NCBI GenBank assembly: GCA_019739215.1
Contig: JAHHDR010000002.1
Location: forward strand, 62,001-126,000
DNA: 64,000 nucleotides
Source: Rhizobium sp.
GTDB taxonomy: Bacteria; Pseudomonadota; Alphaproteobacteria; Rhizobiales; Rhizobiaceae
Direction of reading: 5' to 3'
Made by a program: the position numbers and the translations under genes. Below the pieces are notes generated by a model. The model was not told where the DNA came from and ran no database searches. It was given only the letters and a program-made list of their open reading frames with translations. This document shows, piece after piece, positions 9,219-18,765 of the stretch (the first letter of the stretch is position 1; every line of letters starts with the position of its first letter).

Positions 9219-9422
9219 TCAGACCGACCTGTGGCTCGATGCGAAGCCCGCGTGCTGGATCGCTGCCTCGATCCGTTGCGGATCGGTTTTCGAGGTGACG
9301 ATGGCCGTCCGCTTCGCGAGATCGATATCGGCGGTCGCGTCGGGGTCGACCGTCCTGATCGCCGTGGTGATGGCGGCAATGCAGTGATTGCAGCTCATGT
9401 CCGGAATGTCGAATTCATACAT
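9219..9422 (-). CDS. Heavy-metal-associated (HMA) domain protein, CopZ-like copper chaperone
   Basis: 67-residue single HMA domain, ferredoxin-like fold, with the metal-binding MSCNHC motif (MxCxxC) near residues 9-14. Proteins of this size and motif carry Cu(I) to CopA-type ATPases or to CueR. A copA gene lies 1.8 kb away on the same strand, which makes it the probable partner. The sequence is slightly unusual in having Asn-His between the cysteines instead of the common Gly/Ala-Ser/His. The gene is separate from the copA-cueR unit and divergent from trxC. Confidence 0.88.
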   Translation of the reverse strand: MYEFDIPDMSCNHCIAAITTAIRTVDPDATADIDLAKRTAIVTSKTDPQRIEAAIQHAGFASSHRSV

Positions 9423-9635
9423 GGGAATTGGTCCTGGCTTGGTCGTCATCCGCGTTGGCGAACGGTATGAACCGCCCGAACGCGGCAAGGTCAAGAGGCG
9501 GCATGCCGGCTCATCTGGCTCGACGCGCCTTTGACCTGTATCAGGGACAAGGGACGCGCTGGCTGCATATTGAGCCCCAGTCGATACATGACAGCGCTTG
9601 CCGTTGTCGATGGTTCTCGTCCGAGGAGGCTTTCC

Positions 9636-10076
9636 ATGCCCAGAATCGTTCCGTGTCCCGAATGCGGCCAACTCAATCGCCTGAGCGATGACAGGGATGC
9701 CCGGAAAGGCCGCTGTGCCAAATGCGCCGCGCCATTGTTTTCGGGCAAGCCGATCACGCTCGACCTTGGCAATTTCGACCGCCAGATCCGATCGGAGGAT
9801 CTGCCGGTGCTTGTCGATTTCTGGGCAAGCTGGTGCGGACCATGCCGGGCGATGGCTCCGGTCTTCGAGGCCGCCGCCGCCGAGTTCGAGCCCAAGGTGC
9901 GCTTCGCCAAGGTCGACACCGATGCCGAGCAGAGGGTTGCGGCCCAGTATCTTATCCAGTCGATCCCCACGCTGATCCTCTTCAGGGGCGGCCGCGAGGT
10001 GGCGCGCCAGAGCGGCGCGATGGGCGCGGGCGACCTCCGGCGATGGCTCGCGGGGCATGTCGACCTGTCGACCTGA
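9636..10076 (+). CDS. trxC: Thioredoxin 2 (zinc-binding thioredoxin)
   Basis: 146-residue disulfide reductase. The N-terminal zinc-finger extension typical of TrxC has its four cysteines (Cys7, Cys10, Cys27, Cys30), followed by a thioredoxin fold with the active site WCGPC (Cys67, Cys70) and the cis-Pro segment SIPTLILF. The start at 9636 has a GAGGAGG site; a longer reading to 9531 is not supported. Thioredoxin 2 is usually linked to oxidative stress. Here it sits among copper-related genes, which may reflect thiol protection during copper stress (inference). Confidence 0.95.
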   Translation: MPRIVPCPECGQLNRLSDDRDARKGRCAKCAAPLFSGKPITLDLGNFDRQIRSEDLPVLVDFWASWCGPCRAMAPVFEAAAAEFEPKVRFAKVDTDAEQRVAAQYLIQSIPTLILFRGGREVARQSGAMGAGDLRRWLAGHVDLST

Positions 10077-10184
10077 CGGGCGCGCCTTTCGCCCCTGCGA
10101 CATTTTCCCCGGATTGATGCAGGTCAACGACCGGGTCGCGGACAGGCCTACCCTTCATGAGCACTGTCTCACGGAGGAAGAGTG

Positions 10185-10682
10185 ATGAAGACGTTTGGTG
10201 GAATGACAGCACTGCTGCTGGCTGGCTGCATGCTGGCCGGTCCAGCGCTGGCTGATGACGATGACGGCGGATGGCGGCCCGGGGGCTGGCGTGATGGCAA
10301 GGGCCCCGGAATGATGCATGGCATGATGCAGCGGATGGGCGCGAATGACACGAATGACGATGGCGTCATCAGCGACGACGAGGCCGCAGACCAGGTCGAG
10401 TCCGTCTATGCCGCGATGGATGCCGATGATGACGGCGAACTGACGGAAGAAGAGTTCATGACCGTCCGCATGGGCCCGCAGCATGGCCGCAACGAGGCGC
10501 GCCAGAAGATGATGCAGGAGCGCAAGAAGGCTCGCTTCGTCGAAATGGACACGGACAAGAGCGGCAAGGTCAGCAAGGTCGAGTTCATCGCGGCCGGCAA
10601 GGCACGCTTCGAAGCCGCCGATACCGACAAGGACGGGAAGGTGACGCCCTGGGAGTTCAGGGCACAGCGACGCGGCTGGTAA
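10185..10682 (+). CDS. Exported EF-hand calcium-binding protein
   Basis: 165 residues with an N-terminal signal peptide (hydrophobic core about residues 5-22, likely cut after ALA) and four EF-hand-like loops: NDTNDDGVISDDE, DADDDGELTEEEF, DTDKSGKVSKVEF and DTDKDGKVTPWEF. The Asp/Asn pattern at loop positions 1, 3, 5 and the terminal Glu is well kept, so calcium binding is plausible. The linker after the signal is rich in Met, Gly and His (GMMHGMMQRM), a composition often able to bind copper. Start at 10185 has GGAGGA upstream (an overlapping GTG at 10182 also exists). Probably periplasmic; role unknown. Confidence 0.85.
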   Translation: MKTFGGMTALLLAGCMLAGPALADDDDGGWRPGGWRDGKGPGMMHGMMQRMGANDTNDDGVISDDEAADQVESVYAAMDADDDGELTEEEFMTVRMGPQHGRNEARQKMMQERKKARFVEMDTDKSGKVSKVEFIAAGKARFEAADTDKDGKVTPWEFRAQRRGW

Positions 10683-10734
10683 AAGGTCCCGGCGCGGCGC
10701 TCCGACAGTGCCGCGCTTTCGTCTGTGCCGCCTT

Positions 10735-11184
10735 TCAGATCGTTGCCAGGCCGAATTTGTGGCCTTCCTTGCCGCGCGCCGTGTCGATCGCGTCCGTGCC
10801 CTCGGCAAAGCCCTCGATGATCGGGCAGTCGGGCCTGCTATCGCCGTGGCAGGTGTTGGCCAGGTGCTTCAGCGTCGTCGTCATCTCGGCAATCGCCGCG
10901 GCCTTGCGCTCGAGTTCGGCGATCTGTTCCATGGCGATCGCCTTGACATCGGCGCTGGCGCGGGACCTATCGCGCCAGAGCGCAAGAAGAGTCTTCATCT
11001 GCTCGACCGAGAAGCCGAGGTCGCGCGCGCGGCGGATGAAGCGCAGGGTGTGGACATCGTTGTCGGCATAGGTCCGATAGCTGGAGTCGGTACGGTGGGC
11101 GGCCTGGATGAGGCCGATCTGCTCGTAATAGCGGATCATCTTGGCCGAGACGCCTGAGGCCTTGCTAGCTTGGCCGATATTCAT
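10735..11184 (-). CDS. cueR: Cu(I)-responsive MerR-family regulator
   Basis: 149-residue MerR-family activator with an N-terminal winged helix (MNIGQASKASGVSAKMIRYY) and dimerisation helix. The Cu(I)-sensing cysteines Cys112 and Cys120 sit in the short loop CHGDSRPDC, the same numbering as E. coli CueR, which separates it from zinc- or mercury-sensing relatives. It lies 52 bases downstream of copA on the same strand, so it is probably the second gene of a copA-cueR operon and controls its own synthesis through the CueR-type promoter before copA. Start at 11184 gives proper spacing from AAGGAGG; the ATG at 11190 would be too close. Confidence 0.93.
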   Translation of the reverse strand: MNIGQASKASGVSAKMIRYYEQIGLIQAAHRTDSSYRTYADNDVHTLRFIRRARDLGFSVEQMKTLLALWRDRSRASADVKAIAMEQIAELERKAAAIAEMTTTLKHLANTCHGDSRPDCPIIEGFAEGTDAIDTARGKEGHKFGLATI

Positions 11185-11236
11185 TTGCATCCTCCTTCTT
11201 CAAATGTCTGCCCGTGCCAAGAGCACGGAGGCTGGA

Positions 11237-13714
11237 TCAATCGAAACGAAAACGCCGGAGCCTGAGCGCATTGGCGAGCACGAAGATGCTCGACATGCCC
11301 ATCGCCGCTGCGGCGAAGATGGGGGACAGCAGCGTGCCGTTGACCGGATAGAGCGCGCCCGCGGCGACCGGTATCAGCACCACGTTATAGGCGAAGGCCC
11401 AGAACAGGTTCTGCTTGATGTTGCGGATCGTGGCCACGCTCAAGGCAATCGCTCGTGGCACACCGCCGAGATTGCCCGACATCAGCACGACGTCAGCGCT
11501 TTCGATGGCGATGTCCGTGCCTGTGCCGACGGCGATGCCGACATCGGCTTCGGTGAGAGCCGGCGCGTCATTGATGCCGTCGCCGACGAAAGCGACCCTG
11601 CGCCCCCCTTCGCGCAGGCGCTTGAGCGCATCGACCTTGCCGCCAGGCAGCACTTCGGCAACGACTTCGTCGATGCCGAGTTGGCTGGCAACGGCGCGGG
11701 CGGTATGGGTGTTGTCGCCGGTCATCATCGCGACCTTGAGGCCGAGGTAGTGGAGCGACCTGATCGCATCCGGCGTCGTCTCCTTGATCGGGTCGGCGAC
11801 CGCAATCACGGCGGCAAGCCTGCCGTCGATGGCTGCATAGAGCGGCGAACGGCCGAGCGCGCCGAGCCTTTCGGCCTCGGCCGCGAAGGCCGAGACATCC
11901 ACGCCTTCGGCCCGCAAGGCGCGGTCGGCACCGACGAGAACCTTGCGACCGTCGACCGTGCCGCTGACACCGGAGCCCGGGTCGGCGACGAAAGCCGAAA
12001 CGTCCGATGTGGTGATGCCTTCCGCCCTGGCGCCGGCAACGATGGCCGTGGCGATGGGGTGTTCCGAGCGGGCCTCGACGCTGGCGACGAGACGGAGAAC
12101 CTGCTCGCGCCCGAACCCCTCGGCAACATCGAAGTCAGTCAGTTCCGGCCTGCCAAGGGTCAGGGTGCCGGTCTTGTCGAACGCCACGACGTCGACATCG
12201 CGCAGGCTCTGCAGCGCCTCGCCCTTGCGGAACAGGATGCCGGCTTCGGCGGCGCGGCCCGTGCCAACCATGATCGAGGTTGGCGTGGCCAGGCCCATGG
12301 CGCAGGGGCAGGCGATGATCAGCACGGCTACCGCATTGACCATTGCGAAGGTCAGCGCCGGGGATGGACCCAGGACCAGCCAGGCAAGGAAGGTGACGCC
12401 AGCCGCCGCCATCACCGCCGGCACGAACCAGCCGGTCACGCGATCGACCAGCGCCTGGATCGGCAGTTTCGAGCCCTGTGCGGCCTCGACCATGCGGATG
12501 ATCTGGGCGAGAAGCGTATCGCTGCCGACCTTGGTGGCGCGGAAGGTGAAGGAGCCGGTCTGGTTCACGGTGCCGCCGACGACCTCTGCGTCCCGGGTCT
12601 TGCTCACGGGCACGGGTTCGCCGGAAATCATGGATTCGTCGACATAGGAATCGCCGTCCACGACCACGCCGTCGACAGGGATCTTCTCGCCCGGGCGGAT
12701 GCGAACGTTATCGCCCAGGCGCACGTCGGAGATCGGGATCTCCGTGACGTCGCCATTGCGCTCGACGAAGGCCATCTTGGGCTGGAGGCCGACGAGATGC
12801 CTTATCGCCTGGCTCGTCTTGCCCTTGGCGCGGGCTTCGAGGTAGCGGCCGAGCAGGATCAGCGTGACGATGACGGCGGCGGCCTCGTAATAGACATTCA
12901 CGGTTCCCGCAGGCAGCACACCGGAGAAGAAGGTGGCGATGACGGAGTAGCCCCAGGCCGCCGATGTGCCGAGCACGACCAGCGAATTCATGTCCGGGGA
13001 CCAGCGCAGCAGATTGGGCACGCCCTTGCGGAAGAAGCGCAGGCCCGGCCCGAACAGCACCAGCGAGGCGAGCACGAACTGCAAGTAGCGGTTCTCTGCC
13101 ATGCCGATCGTGTCCATGATCCACATGTGAACCGCTGGGATGAAATGGGAGCCCATCTCCAGAGCAAAGAGCGGAAGCGTCAGCACGGCAGCGAAGGCGA
13201 GCGACAGGCTGAGCTCACGGGCTTCGGCCGCCTTGTGGTCGTGCGGAGGCGATGCCGCCCTCTCGTCGCGCGGATGGATGACCTCATAGCCGGCCTTGCG
13301 GACCGCGCCTTCAAGTGCTGCGACATCGCCGCCGGTGAAACGAATGGTGGCCTTCTCGGTCGCGAGATTGACGGAGGCTTCGAGCACCCCGGGGACGGCG
13401 GCCAGCGCCTTTTCGACACGGCGGACGCAGGAGGCGCAGGTCATGCCTTCGATCCGCAGTTCCGATGTCTCGATGCGGGGCTCATAGCCCGCCCGGGAGA
13501 TAGCCGCGAGCACGGCGGACGCGGTGGACGGGTGGCTGAAGGCGACAGTCGCGCGTTCGGTGGCGAGATTGACATTGGCGGATTGCACGCCGGGTACCGC
13601 CGAAATGGCTTTTTCGACGCTGCGTACGCAGGACGCGCAGGTCATTCCCTCAATGCCGAAATCGGCCCAGGATGTTTCGGGCGCCGTGGTGTCCAGTTGC
13701 TTGGGTGCAGTCAT
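11237..13714 (-). CDS. copA: Cu(I)-exporting P1B-type ATPase
   Basis: 825-residue inner-membrane copper pump. Two N-terminal HMA domains carry GMTCASC (Cys26/29 and Cys93/96), then eight expected membrane segments with the Cu(I) motif CPC at residues 469-471, the phosphorylated Asp513 in DKTGTLT, and the hinge GDGINDAP near residue 716. A basic/histidine-containing linker follows the second HMA domain. It exports cytosolic Cu(I) to the periplasm. The start at 13714 has AAAGGG upstream and sits 30 bases below a recognisable CueR promoter; a longer form to 13783 would overlap that promoter and is rejected. cueR follows in the same direction. Confidence 0.96.
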   Translation of the reverse strand: MTAPKQLDTTAPETSWADFGIEGMTCASCVRSVEKAISAVPGVQSANVNLATERATVAFSHPSTASAVLAAISRAGYEPRIETSELRIEGMTCASCVRRVEKALAAVPGVLEASVNLATEKATIRFTGGDVAALEGAVRKAGYEVIHPRDERAASPPHDHKAAEARELSLSLAFAAVLTLPLFALEMGSHFIPAVHMWIMDTIGMAENRYLQFVLASLVLFGPGLRFFRKGVPNLLRWSPDMNSLVVLGTSAAWGYSVIATFFSGVLPAGTVNVYYEAAAVIVTLILLGRYLEARAKGKTSQAIRHLVGLQPKMAFVERNGDVTEIPISDVRLGDNVRIRPGEKIPVDGVVVDGDSYVDESMISGEPVPVSKTRDAEVVGGTVNQTGSFTFRATKVGSDTLLAQIIRMVEAAQGSKLPIQALVDRVTGWFVPAVMAAAGVTFLAWLVLGPSPALTFAMVNAVAVLIIACPCAMGLATPTSIMVGTGRAAEAGILFRKGEALQSLRDVDVVAFDKTGTLTLGRPELTDFDVAEGFGREQVLRLVASVEARSEHPIATAIVAGARAEGITTSDVSAFVADPGSGVSGTVDGRKVLVGADRALRAEGVDVSAFAAEAERLGALGRSPLYAAIDGRLAAVIAVADPIKETTPDAIRSLHYLGLKVAMMTGDNTHTARAVASQLGIDEVVAEVLPGGKVDALKRLREGGRRVAFVGDGINDAPALTEADVGIAVGTGTDIAIESADVVLMSGNLGGVPRAIALSVATIRNIKQNLFWAFAYNVVLIPVAAGALYPVNGTLLSPIFAAAAMGMSSIFVLANALRLRRFRFD

Positions 13715-13743
13715 TGGATGATCCCTTTCGGTAACTGCACATG

Positions 13744-13774
13744 TAGATAATCCTTCCAACAATGGGAAGGTCAA
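13744..13774 (-). promoter_or_regulatory. CueR-type promoter/operator of copA
   Basis: On the minus strand: -35 TTGACC, a 19-base spacer, and -10 TATCTA. The over-long 19-base spacer holding an inverted repeat (CCTTCC, 7 bases, GGAAGG) is the signature of MerR-family copper promoters, and the sequence is close to the well-known CueR operator. In this architecture CueR untwists the spacer when Cu(I) is bound. It lies about 30 bases before the copA start. Coordinates of all elements are read directly; CueR control is inferred from family knowledge. Confidence 0.85.
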
Positions 13775-13819
13775 GGGTGGCAACGGATTCTTTTCAAAGG
13801 GCGAGCAGGGCGCTGTGCA

Positions 13820-14746
13820 CTATCCGCGCGCCCCGCGACCGGCGGCATATTCGCTTGGCGGGCAGCCGACCCTCTGGCTGAAGGCCGTCGAGAAGGCGCT
13901 GGCCGACTGATAGCCGATCCTGAGCGCGATCTCCTCCAGCGTGCCGCGGCCGTGCAGCAGGGCATCCTTGGCCAGCGCCATGCGCCAGCGCAGCAGGTAT
14001 TCGACCGGGGCCGACCCGACGGCTTCGGAAAATCTGCGGGCAAAGACGGCGCGGGACATGCCGACCCGGCGCGCGAGATCCTCGACTGTCCAGCGCCTGC
14101 CGACATCGGCGTGGATCTCGGCGAGTGCGCGTGCGAGCCTGGTGTCGGCCAGGCCGCCGAGCACGCCCGGATGCGGCAGTGCCAGGCCGGCCTCCCGCCG
14201 CAGCGTCTCGATCAGCAGGACTTCGATAAGGCGCGACAGCACGATGTCGCGCCCCGGGCGGGTGGCTTCCGATTCCGCGCCGATCATCGTGATCAGGTCG
14301 CGCAGCCGGCCGCTCTCCGCCTCGGAAGCGCCGAGACGAATGTAGCGCGGCATGAGTTCGACCAGCAATTCGGCATTGGCCGGATCGCAGACGATGAGGC
14401 CGCCGACGATGCGCGTCGCCGGCCCGTCGTCCACCTGGCCGACCCGGATTTCGCCATCCACGGAATGGCTCGCCTTGAAGGCGTCGTCGGACAGAACGAC
14501 ACCCGCACCGGGATTGCTGAGGAAGATGTCTGCGGCGGGCCGCGCCGACAGCATGAAGTCACCCTCGGTGAGTTCGGACAGCACGCCCTCATGGTCGCGG
14601 AACCAGCACCGGCCCCGGGTCACGAAATAGAAGGTTGGGCCCGGCTGCGGTGGCACCCGAACGCCCCATCGTCCCCATGCCGCCATCTTGCCAAGAAGCA
14701 CGGTCTGCGGCCTCAGGAGCTGGATAATGTCGCTCAGTGCATCCAT
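13820..14746 (-). CDS. AraC-family transcriptional regulator with cupin-type N-terminal domain
   Basis: 308 residues: an N-terminal AraC-type cupin domain (about 1-185, including FYFVTRGRCWFRD and the usual GDFMLSARP stretch) and a C-terminal double helix-turn-helix (about 200-300; MSRAVFARRFSEAVGSAP and ALRIGYQSASAFSTAFSQRVG). The family usually activates an adjacent operon in response to a small molecule. It is divergent from a short-chain dehydrogenase gene with 91 bases between the starts, and regulators with this layout commonly control the neighbouring SDR. The effector is unknown. Confidence 0.92.
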   Translation of the reverse strand: MDALSDIIQLLRPQTVLLGKMAAWGRWGVRVPPQPGPTFYFVTRGRCWFRDHEGVLSELTEGDFMLSARPAADIFLSNPGAGVVLSDDAFKASHSVDGEIRVGQVDDGPATRIVGGLIVCDPANAELLVELMPRYIRLGASEAESGRLRDLITMIGAESEATRPGRDIVLSRLIEVLLIETLRREAGLALPHPGVLGGLADTRLARALAEIHADVGRRWTVEDLARRVGMSRAVFARRFSEAVGSAPVEYLLRWRMALAKDALLHGRGTLEEIALRIGYQSASAFSTAFSQRVGCPPSEYAAGRGARG

Positions 14747-14837
14747 CGAGACGATCCGTAATGAAAATAAGATTTCGCATTATAGATCAACTCATCCGTC
14801 GGCGCTAGTGGTGGTGCATCGCAACAGGAGATCCACC

Positions 14838-15680
14838 ATGACCAAGACCGTTCTCATCACAGGCTGCTCTTCGGGCGTCGGCAAGTCGGCTGCCCGCCAT
14901 TTCGCGGCCCAGGGCTGGAATGTCGTCGCGACGATGCGCAAGCCGGCCCTGGACCTGGCCAACGACTATCCCGACCGCATCCTTGTCCTGCCTCTCGACG
15001 TGGCCGATCCCGCCAGCATCGCAGCTGCCGTCGAGGCGGGGATCGGGCGCTTCGGCGGGCTCGACGTGGTCGTCAACAATGCCGGCATCACGATGCTTTC
15101 CATCTTCGAGGCAACGCCCGACGCTGCCGCCCGCCGAATCTTCGAGACCAATGTCTTCGGCATGATGAATGTCATCCGCGCGACCCTTCCGGCGCTGCGG
15201 GCCCGAGGCGGCACGATCGTCAACATCACCTCCGGCGTCGGCATTGCCGCCGTTCCGCTGCTGTCGCTCTATGTCGCGTCGAAGCAGGCGGCGGAGGGGT
15301 TGTCGGAGTCGCTGGCCTACGAACTGGAATCGCAGAACATCCTCGTCAAGCTGGTGGAGTCCGGCGCGATCCGAACCACCAACTTCACCGCGAGCGGCAT
15401 GGCGCTGTCGCAGGAGGCGCCGGTGCCGGAGGGCTACAAGGCTTATTTCGACCACGCACTCAAGACGATGATCGACTACCCCTTCGAATCCACCGAGGAG
15501 CAATCCGTGGTCGAGACGGTCTGGGCCGCGGCGACCGATCCATCCCATCGCCTGCGCTATGTCATCGGGCCCGACGTCGAGGAATATGCGCGGCTGCGGT
15601 GGTCGACATCGGAGGACGCGTATATGGCCGGCATGGGTCGGTTGGTCGGCCAGACCGCCTGGCGGGAGAAGGCTTCCTGA
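14838..15680 (+). CDS. Short-chain dehydrogenase/reductase
   Basis: 280-residue classical SDR. The cofactor loop TGCSSGVGKS (TGxxxGxG, residues 8-17), NNAG (about residues 84-87), catalytic Ser in NITSGVG and the YxxxK pair (YVASK) are all present. The C-terminal extension after residue 200 resembles SDRs annotated as oxidoreductases of unknown substrate. Start at 14838 follows CAGGAG. It is divergent from the AraC regulator, which probably controls it. No substrate can be inferred. Confidence 0.92.
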   Translation: MTKTVLITGCSSGVGKSAARHFAAQGWNVVATMRKPALDLANDYPDRILVLPLDVADPASIAAAVEAGIGRFGGLDVVVNNAGITMLSIFEATPDAAARRIFETNVFGMMNVIRATLPALRARGGTIVNITSGVGIAAVPLLSLYVASKQAAEGLSESLAYELESQNILVKLVESGAIRTTNFTASGMALSQEAPVPEGYKAYFDHALKTMIDYPFESTEEQSVVETVWAAATDPSHRLRYVIGPDVEEYARLRWSTSEDAYMAGMGRLVGQTAWREKAS

Positions 15681-15936
15681 CATCGGCTCGCCACCGTGTG
15701 CTTCGCCCGCCGCGTGGTTTCGTGGCGGGCCAGCGCCGCCGTTCCATTCATCAGATCCATCGCGCTCGGCGGAAAAACGCTGCGAGTGGCGCCGATTTGA
15801 GACGGACTGCGCGTCGACGGCGGCTGCGGGGCTTGATATCCGTCGTGTTTCGTCAGAGGTCAGGGTGATCGACGATGGCAGGGACACAGCCCGCCGGCAG
15901 GCGGTGCGGACCGGCAACAGGACAGGGAGTGACGAC

Positions 15937-16395
15937 ATGGACATGCGTGGGAGCGAGACCATCAACGCACCGGTGGAGACCGTCTGGAAGGGGCTCAACG
16001 ATCCCGACATCCTGCGCCAGTGCATTCCCGGCTGCCAGTCGCTCGAGAAGACGTCGGACACCGAGATGAAGGCGACGGTGGTGTTGAAGATCGGGCCGGT
16101 CAAGGCGAAGTTCGAGGGTGCGGTCGAACTGTCGAACCTCAACCCGCCGCATTCCTACACGATCTCGGGAGAGGGCAAGGGCGGGATGGTCGGTTTCGCC
16201 AAGGGCGGCGCCGACGTGGCACTGGAACCCCAGCCCGACGGCACGACGCTGCTGACCTATTCCGTCAAGGCCGATGTCGGCGGCAAGATCGCCCAGCTGG
16301 GCGCCCGGCTGATCGACTCGACGGCGAAAAGCCTCGCCGAGAAGTTCTTCGCAAGCTTCAGCGAGACCGTGGCGCAAGGCGGGACCGCCGCCTGA
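15937..16395 (+). CDS. CoxG-type SRPBCC protein (carbon monoxide dehydrogenase subunit G family)
   Basis: 152-residue SRPBCC/START-fold protein. The CoxG pattern is clear: INAPVETVWKGLNDPDILRQ at the N-terminus, CIPGCQSLE, and YSVKADVGGKIAQLG plus the C-terminal membrane-proximal helix (AEKFFASF). CoxG helps recruit molybdenum carbon-monoxide dehydrogenase to the membrane, but many CoxG homologues occur without cox genes. No coxMSL genes are in this window, so the partner is unknown. An AGGGAG site precedes the ATG at 15937. The 256 bases upstream, after the SDR stop, show no gene I can support. Confidence 0.88.
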   Translation: MDMRGSETINAPVETVWKGLNDPDILRQCIPGCQSLEKTSDTEMKATVVLKIGPVKAKFEGAVELSNLNPPHSYTISGEGKGGMVGFAKGGADVALEPQPDGTTLLTYSVKADVGGKIAQLGARLIDSTAKSLAEKFFASFSETVAQGGTAA

Positions 16396-16405
16396 CCACC
16401 AGTGT

Positions 16406-16762
16406 TCAGGCCGATGGCCGCGTGAGGATGAAGGTGGCGCTGCAGGCGAGGACCAGCGCCGCGGCGACCTTTCCGTAAACCGGTATCGACGGCAGGTAGA
16501 GTATATAGGCGAGGCTGGCCGCCATGGCGGTAATCGCAACGAGCTTGGCGCGGCGCGGAATCGCACCCCGCTCCCGCCAGTCGCGCAGCGGCGGGCCCAG
16601 CCGCGGATGACCGACGAGCCAGGCCTCGAGCCGCGGCGACGAGCGCGCGAAGGCCCACGCCGCCAGCAGGAGAAACGGCGTCGTCGGCAGCAATGGCAGA
16701 AACACGCCGGCCACTCCGAGCACAACTGCGAAGCAACCGGCAATGATATAGACGAACCGCAT
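16406..16762 (-). CDS. DUF454 (YbaN family) inner-membrane protein
   Basis: 118-residue membrane protein with a hydrophobic N-terminal segment (about 3-20), the family landmark [16 protein letters not shown] (about residues 21-36), a short polar stretch with the typical [11 protein letters not shown] motif, and two further hydrophobic segments near the C-terminus. YbaN/DUF454 proteins are small inner-membrane proteins of unknown function, frequently near haem or housekeeping genes. It is convergent with the CoxG-like gene (10-base gap). Complete and of normal family length. Confidence 0.88.
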   Translation of the reverse strand: MRFVYIIAGCFAVVLGVAGVFLPLLPTTPFLLLAAWAFARSSPRLEAWLVGHPRLGPPLRDWRERGAIPRRAKLVAITAMAASLAYILYLPSIPVYGKVAAALVLACSATFILTRPSA

Positions 16763-16899
16763 GTCTGATCCCTGGAATGCCGACCGGATGCCGGGATCCC
16801 GGTCCCGGCGATAGCGCGGTTGGGCTGCTCAGGCAAGGGCGTGGCGTGTTCCTCATGCGGGGCAACGAGACCGGGCGCCGTCGAGATCCTGGCAGGAAG

Positions 16900-17463
16900 T
16901 CAGAAGGCCAGCGATTGCTGGACGGGCTTCGGCGGGGCGAGTTGCACGCCTTCCATTTCGAGCATGCGCCGCTTGGTGTCGGAGCCTCCGGGCGCGGAGA
17001 AGCCGCCGATCCGGCTGCCCGCGGCGAGAACCCGATGACACGGTATGATCAGCGGGACGGGATTGCCGGCCATCGCCCGGCCGACGTCCCGCGCCGCCTC
17101 CGGTCCGGCGCCGAGGGCCTTGGCGATCGCGCCATAGGTCGTGGTTTCGCCCCAGGCGAGGCGCCTGACGATGTCGTAGACGCCGATGAAGAACCGGTCC
17201 TGTCCCGCCAGATCGATCGCAACACCGGAGAAATGCATTTGTTCGCCGGCGAAGTATTTTCTGGCCGCGGCGATGATCCCATCGATCTCTTCCGGCGGCA
17301 CGGCTCGGCTGGCATGGGGCAGGCGGCCTAGCAGTTGCCGTTCCGCGCCTGCCTCGCTCGTGTTCGGCAGAACGAAGCGGACAACGCTGTTGCTAGCCCA
17401 GGCGATTGCCGACCAGCCGGCTGTGGTTTCAAAGACGTGGTAGTGTCGATCAGGCTCGCGCAT
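16900..17463 (-). CDS. ogt: Methylated-DNA--protein-cysteine methyltransferase
   Basis: 187-residue suicide repair protein that moves alkyl groups from O6-alkylguanine in DNA to its own cysteine. The active site IIPCHRV has the acceptor Cys142; the DNA-binding helix region (TTYGAIAKALGAGPEAARDVGRAM) and Asn of MAGNP precede it. The N-terminal domain lacks the Ada metal-binding and AraC parts, so this is the Ogt type rather than Ada. It lies alone between DUF454 and a GGDEF gene on the same strand. Confidence 0.93.
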   Translation of the reverse strand: MREPDRHYHVFETTAGWSAIAWASNSVVRFVLPNTSEAGAERQLLGRLPHASRAVPPEEIDGIIAAARKYFAGEQMHFSGVAIDLAGQDRFFIGVYDIVRRLAWGETTTYGAIAKALGAGPEAARDVGRAMAGNPVPLIIPCHRVLAAGSRIGGFSAPGGSDTKRRMLEMEGVQLAPPKPVQQSLAF

Positions 17464-17556
17464 CGCGCCAATCCTCAGAGGTCAAGCTCCGAAGATCGGC
17501 GCGCGGCGCGCGGAATTCAACCCGTTTCGTGGAAAATCGATCAATCCGGAGCAGGC

Positions 17557-18765
17557 TCAGCCGTTGTCGACGGAGCGGCGGGCTTCGTCCTTTGCCGACT
17601 GCTGGATGTCGACGACGACGGCGCCGGGCTCGTAGTTGCCGCCATCCCAGACCACCTTGTTGCGACCTGCGGCCTTGGCTTCATAGAGCGCCCGGTCGGC
17701 ACGCGTGATCGCCGGCCAGGCAGTGTCGTCGCCGTCGGCGATAGCGGCGACGCCGAAGCTAGCGGTGATCTGGCGGTCGATGTCGATGGCGCGCCAGTCC
17801 TGTGCCGCGAACCGTGCTCGCAGCCCCTGGGCGAGAATGCCTGCCTCGGCGAGGGACGTGTTGGGCAGGAAGGTGACGAATTCCTCGCCGCCGAAGCGCG
17901 CGGAGACCGCCGTCCCGGGCAGGCAGCGCCCCAGGGCGAGGGCGAGCGTCTGGATCACCCTGTCACCTGCGGCATGCCCATGCCGATCGTTGACCTGCTT
18001 GAAGTGATCGATGTCGCAGGTCAGGATGGCTCCGGCGAGCCTGCCACCCACGCCGGCAGCCTCCATGGAACGTGCGAAGCCGCGCCGGTTCAGCAGTCCC
18101 GTCAGCGGGTCGCGCTCGGCAACGTCGTGGAGTTGGCGTATGGCGCGGTCAGCAAGGGCGGCGGCGATCGACAGCGCGTAAAACAGGCCGACGATGGCTG
18201 TCGTGACCTGCATCGCCTGGGCATAGGAGGATTGCGCGAAATCCTCGAGTCGGTCGGAGGCGTTGGCGAAATAGACGAAGGCGAGGACCCGGATCAGCGT
18301 GTCGATCACCACAACGCTTCCCGTCAGCACGGCGGCGCGGTCGGCAATCGTGCGCGCGTGGTGCATCACCCGCACGAGCGCGAAACCGAGCAGGCAGGAT
18401 GTCGCGACGTCGTTGAGCAGAAGTTCGAGATGCAGGCTCTCGATCCGCAGCACGACATAGGCGTTCATGATCAGGTAGATCGCCGCGAAAGCGATGCGCT
18501 CGCGCCGGAAGAGCGGCATTGCGAAATGAATGAGAAAGGCTTCCGCGTAGAAGTAGAAGCCCGCGATGAAGAAAAGGTCGCTGACCAGCGCGGCCAGCGT
18601 CGCCGGGACGAGCATGATCGACGTCGTGAACCCGGCCGCACAAAAGCCGAAGCCAAGGCCCCAGGCGAAAGCTGCCGGCAGGTTGAACCGTGACAAGACC
18701 ATGAAGGTGCCGGCAACGATCGCCATCAGGATCGGCAGAACAAGCGCGAATATGGTCGTCGACAT
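17557..18765 (-). CDS. Membrane-bound diguanylate cyclase (GGDEF domain)
   Basis: 402 residues. The N-terminal 200 residues hold about six hydrophobic segments forming a membrane sensor of no recognised family; the C-terminal domain is a GGDEF cyclase (DPLTGLLNRRGF, DIDHFKQVND) with the catalytic signature RFGGEEF near residue 290, so it should make cyclic di-GMP from two GTP. I do not see the RxxD product-inhibition site clearly immediately before it. It may act with the PilZ protein encoded at 57720-58052, but that is only a shared signalling vocabulary. The signal sensed is unknown. Confidence 0.9.
   Translation of the reverse strand: MSTTIFALVLPILMAIVAGTFMVLSRFNLPAAFAWGLGFGFCAAGFTTSIMLVPATLAALVSDLFFIAGFYFYAEAFLIHFAMPLFRRERIAFAAIYLIMNAYVVLRIESLHLELLLNDVATSCLLGFALVRVMHHARTIADRAAVLTGSVVVIDTLIRVLAFVYFANASDRLEDFAQSSYAQAMQVTTAIVGLFYALSIAAALADRAIRQLHDVAERDPLTGLLNRRGFARSMEAAGVGGRLAGAILTCDIDHFKQVNDRHGHAAGDRVIQTLALALGRCLPGTAVSARFGGEEFVTFLPNTSLAEAGILAQGLRARFAAQDWRAIDIDRQITASFGVAAIADGDDTAWPAITRADRALYEAKAAGRNKVVWDGGNYEPGAVVVDIQQSAKDEARRSVDNG

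Noticed and set aside
11141..13750. 869-codon open frame on the plus strand opposite copA
   Set aside because: It is the antisense shadow of copA. Its translation is low-complexity (His, Asp, Gly, Arg) and has no recognisable domain, as expected for GC-rich coding DNA.
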